Assembly (NCBI GenBank): GCA_947450745.1
Contig: CANFYD010000228.1
Span: 1-6,503, forward strand
Source of the DNA: Burkholderiales bacterium
GTDB taxonomy: Bacteria; Pseudomonadota; Gammaproteobacteria; Burkholderiales; Burkholderiaceae_C
Direction: 5' to 3'
DNA length: 6,503 bases
Below the pieces are notes generated by a model. It had not been told where the DNA came from. It saw nothing but the letters and a program-made list of their open reading frames with translations, and did not search any database. Shown here piece by piece: positions 5,839 to 6,503 of the stretch (positions are counted from its first letter, which is position 1; each line of letters starts with the position of its first letter). Both the position numbers and the translations under genes were made by a program.

Positions 5839-6503
5839 TTGGCTGGGCTGCAATCAGTGGCCTTACTTGCACTGCTGGCTTTGAGCCGCAAGGCGGACGC
5901 GCTGCGCTACGCCGAAGACAGCCGCGGGGGAACTCGCCCGACGCCGAGATCTCGCAGATCTGCGAGGACATCTTGCTGTCCTCCGGCTTGGCTGAGGACG
6001 CCGCCGAGGCCTACACGCGCTATGCCGTGGCAGGCAGCCAGGCCACCACCTATCTGGCTACCTTCCGGGCGATTACCAAAAAGTACCCGTTCAAAGCGCC
6101 GGCCGACATCCTGCTCGACCTGGCCGCCAGCACGCAGGGCGAGGAGGGCAAATGGTTTGCGGCCGCCAAGTCGGCTGGCCTGTTGACCGAGGCCATAGCG
6201 CTTGTCGCCCAGTCCCCCACCGACCCGCACACCCTGACCCGAGCTGCACTCGACCATGGCCAGACCCATCCTCAGTTCGCGCTTGACGCAGCCCTTGCCG
6301 CACTGCACTGGATGGCCCAGGGCCGGGGCTACGACATCACCGCAGCCGACGTGCACGAAGCCTTTCAAGCCGCGCTGGCTGCTTCAAGAAACGCCGGCCG
6401 CAGCGATCAGCACACGGTGGCCGAAGTCCGGGCCTTGCTGGCCGGGCCGGGGGCAGCGCAGCAGAGTCTGGCGAAGGTGTTGGTGAGGGAGTTGGCGGGG
6501 TGA
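5839..6503 (+). pseudogene. Frameshifted conserved hypothetical protein remnant (DUF6880-like)
   Basis: From about 5839 one frame reads QSVALLALLALSRKADALRY and on to AEDSRG. At the run of five G residues (5926-5930) the homologous reading moves to another frame as NSPDAEISQICEDILLSSGL, which stays open to the TGA at 6501-6503. Later recognisable segments are TTYLATFRAITKKYPFKAPA, GEEGKWFAAAKSAGLLTEAI and TLTRAALDH. Together these resemble the C-terminal part of a widespread conserved hypothetical family that I recall as DUF6880; function unknown. A stop at 5803-5805 closes the first frame just upstream, and no plausible start with SD is seen. The N-terminal part of the gene is thus missing. 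Adding one G to the tract would rejoin the frames, so a sequencing error there is possible, but the missing 5' end still points to a decayed gene. An alternative reading is one frame from a GTG at 5745, but its first ~60 codons look noncoding. Confidence 0.6.

Overview
The window is GC-rich DNA in which almost every gene is on the + strand. It looks like the mobilisation, partition and leading-region module of a proteobacterial plasmid or integrative/mobilisable element. The protein families and base composition fit Beta- or Gammaproteobacteria (Burkholderiales or Xanthomonadales type), but the sequence alone does not fix the host. No replication initiator, integrase, type IV secretion gene, rRNA or tRNA is visible, so the window is probably part of a larger element.

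Layout from left to right: (1) a plasmid/ICE-type single-stranded DNA-binding protein (43-534); (2) a leader with eight perfect CAAT repeats just upstream of a DUF932 phage/plasmid-type gene (647-1510); (3) a 293-bp intergenic stretch with two adjacent hairpins and a palindromic leader; (4) a parA-parB pair overlapping by 17 bp (1804-2658, 2642-3580), whose ParB has a KorB-like layout; (5) a 518-bp noncoding region with five copies of a 12-bp repeat (consensus AACCGTTTGACG), two 8-bp palindromes, an imperfect hairpin and, on the - strand, the heptamer TATCCTG followed by C. That heptamer matches the IncP/MOBP nick consensus YATCCTG/Y and directly abuts a perfect 14-bp palindrome; (6) a MobC-like accessory protein (4099-4680) and a MOBP-type relaxase (4696-5658); (7) a frameshifted remnant of a conserved hypothetical protein (about 5839-6503).

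The parts fit a single transfer logic. If nic lies on the - strand between 3997 and 3996, the transferred strand runs leftward. parB, parA, the DUF932 gene and ssb would then enter the recipient first, and mobC and the relaxase gene last. All these genes are on the + strand, so the incoming - strand is their template, as is typical of leading-region genes. SSB would coat incoming DNA, ParA/ParB would stabilise the element, and DUF932 has no assigned role. The most notable signals are the predicted oriT, the unassigned repeat array between parB and oriT, the tetranucleotide tract before the DUF932 gene, and the hairpin pair before parA.
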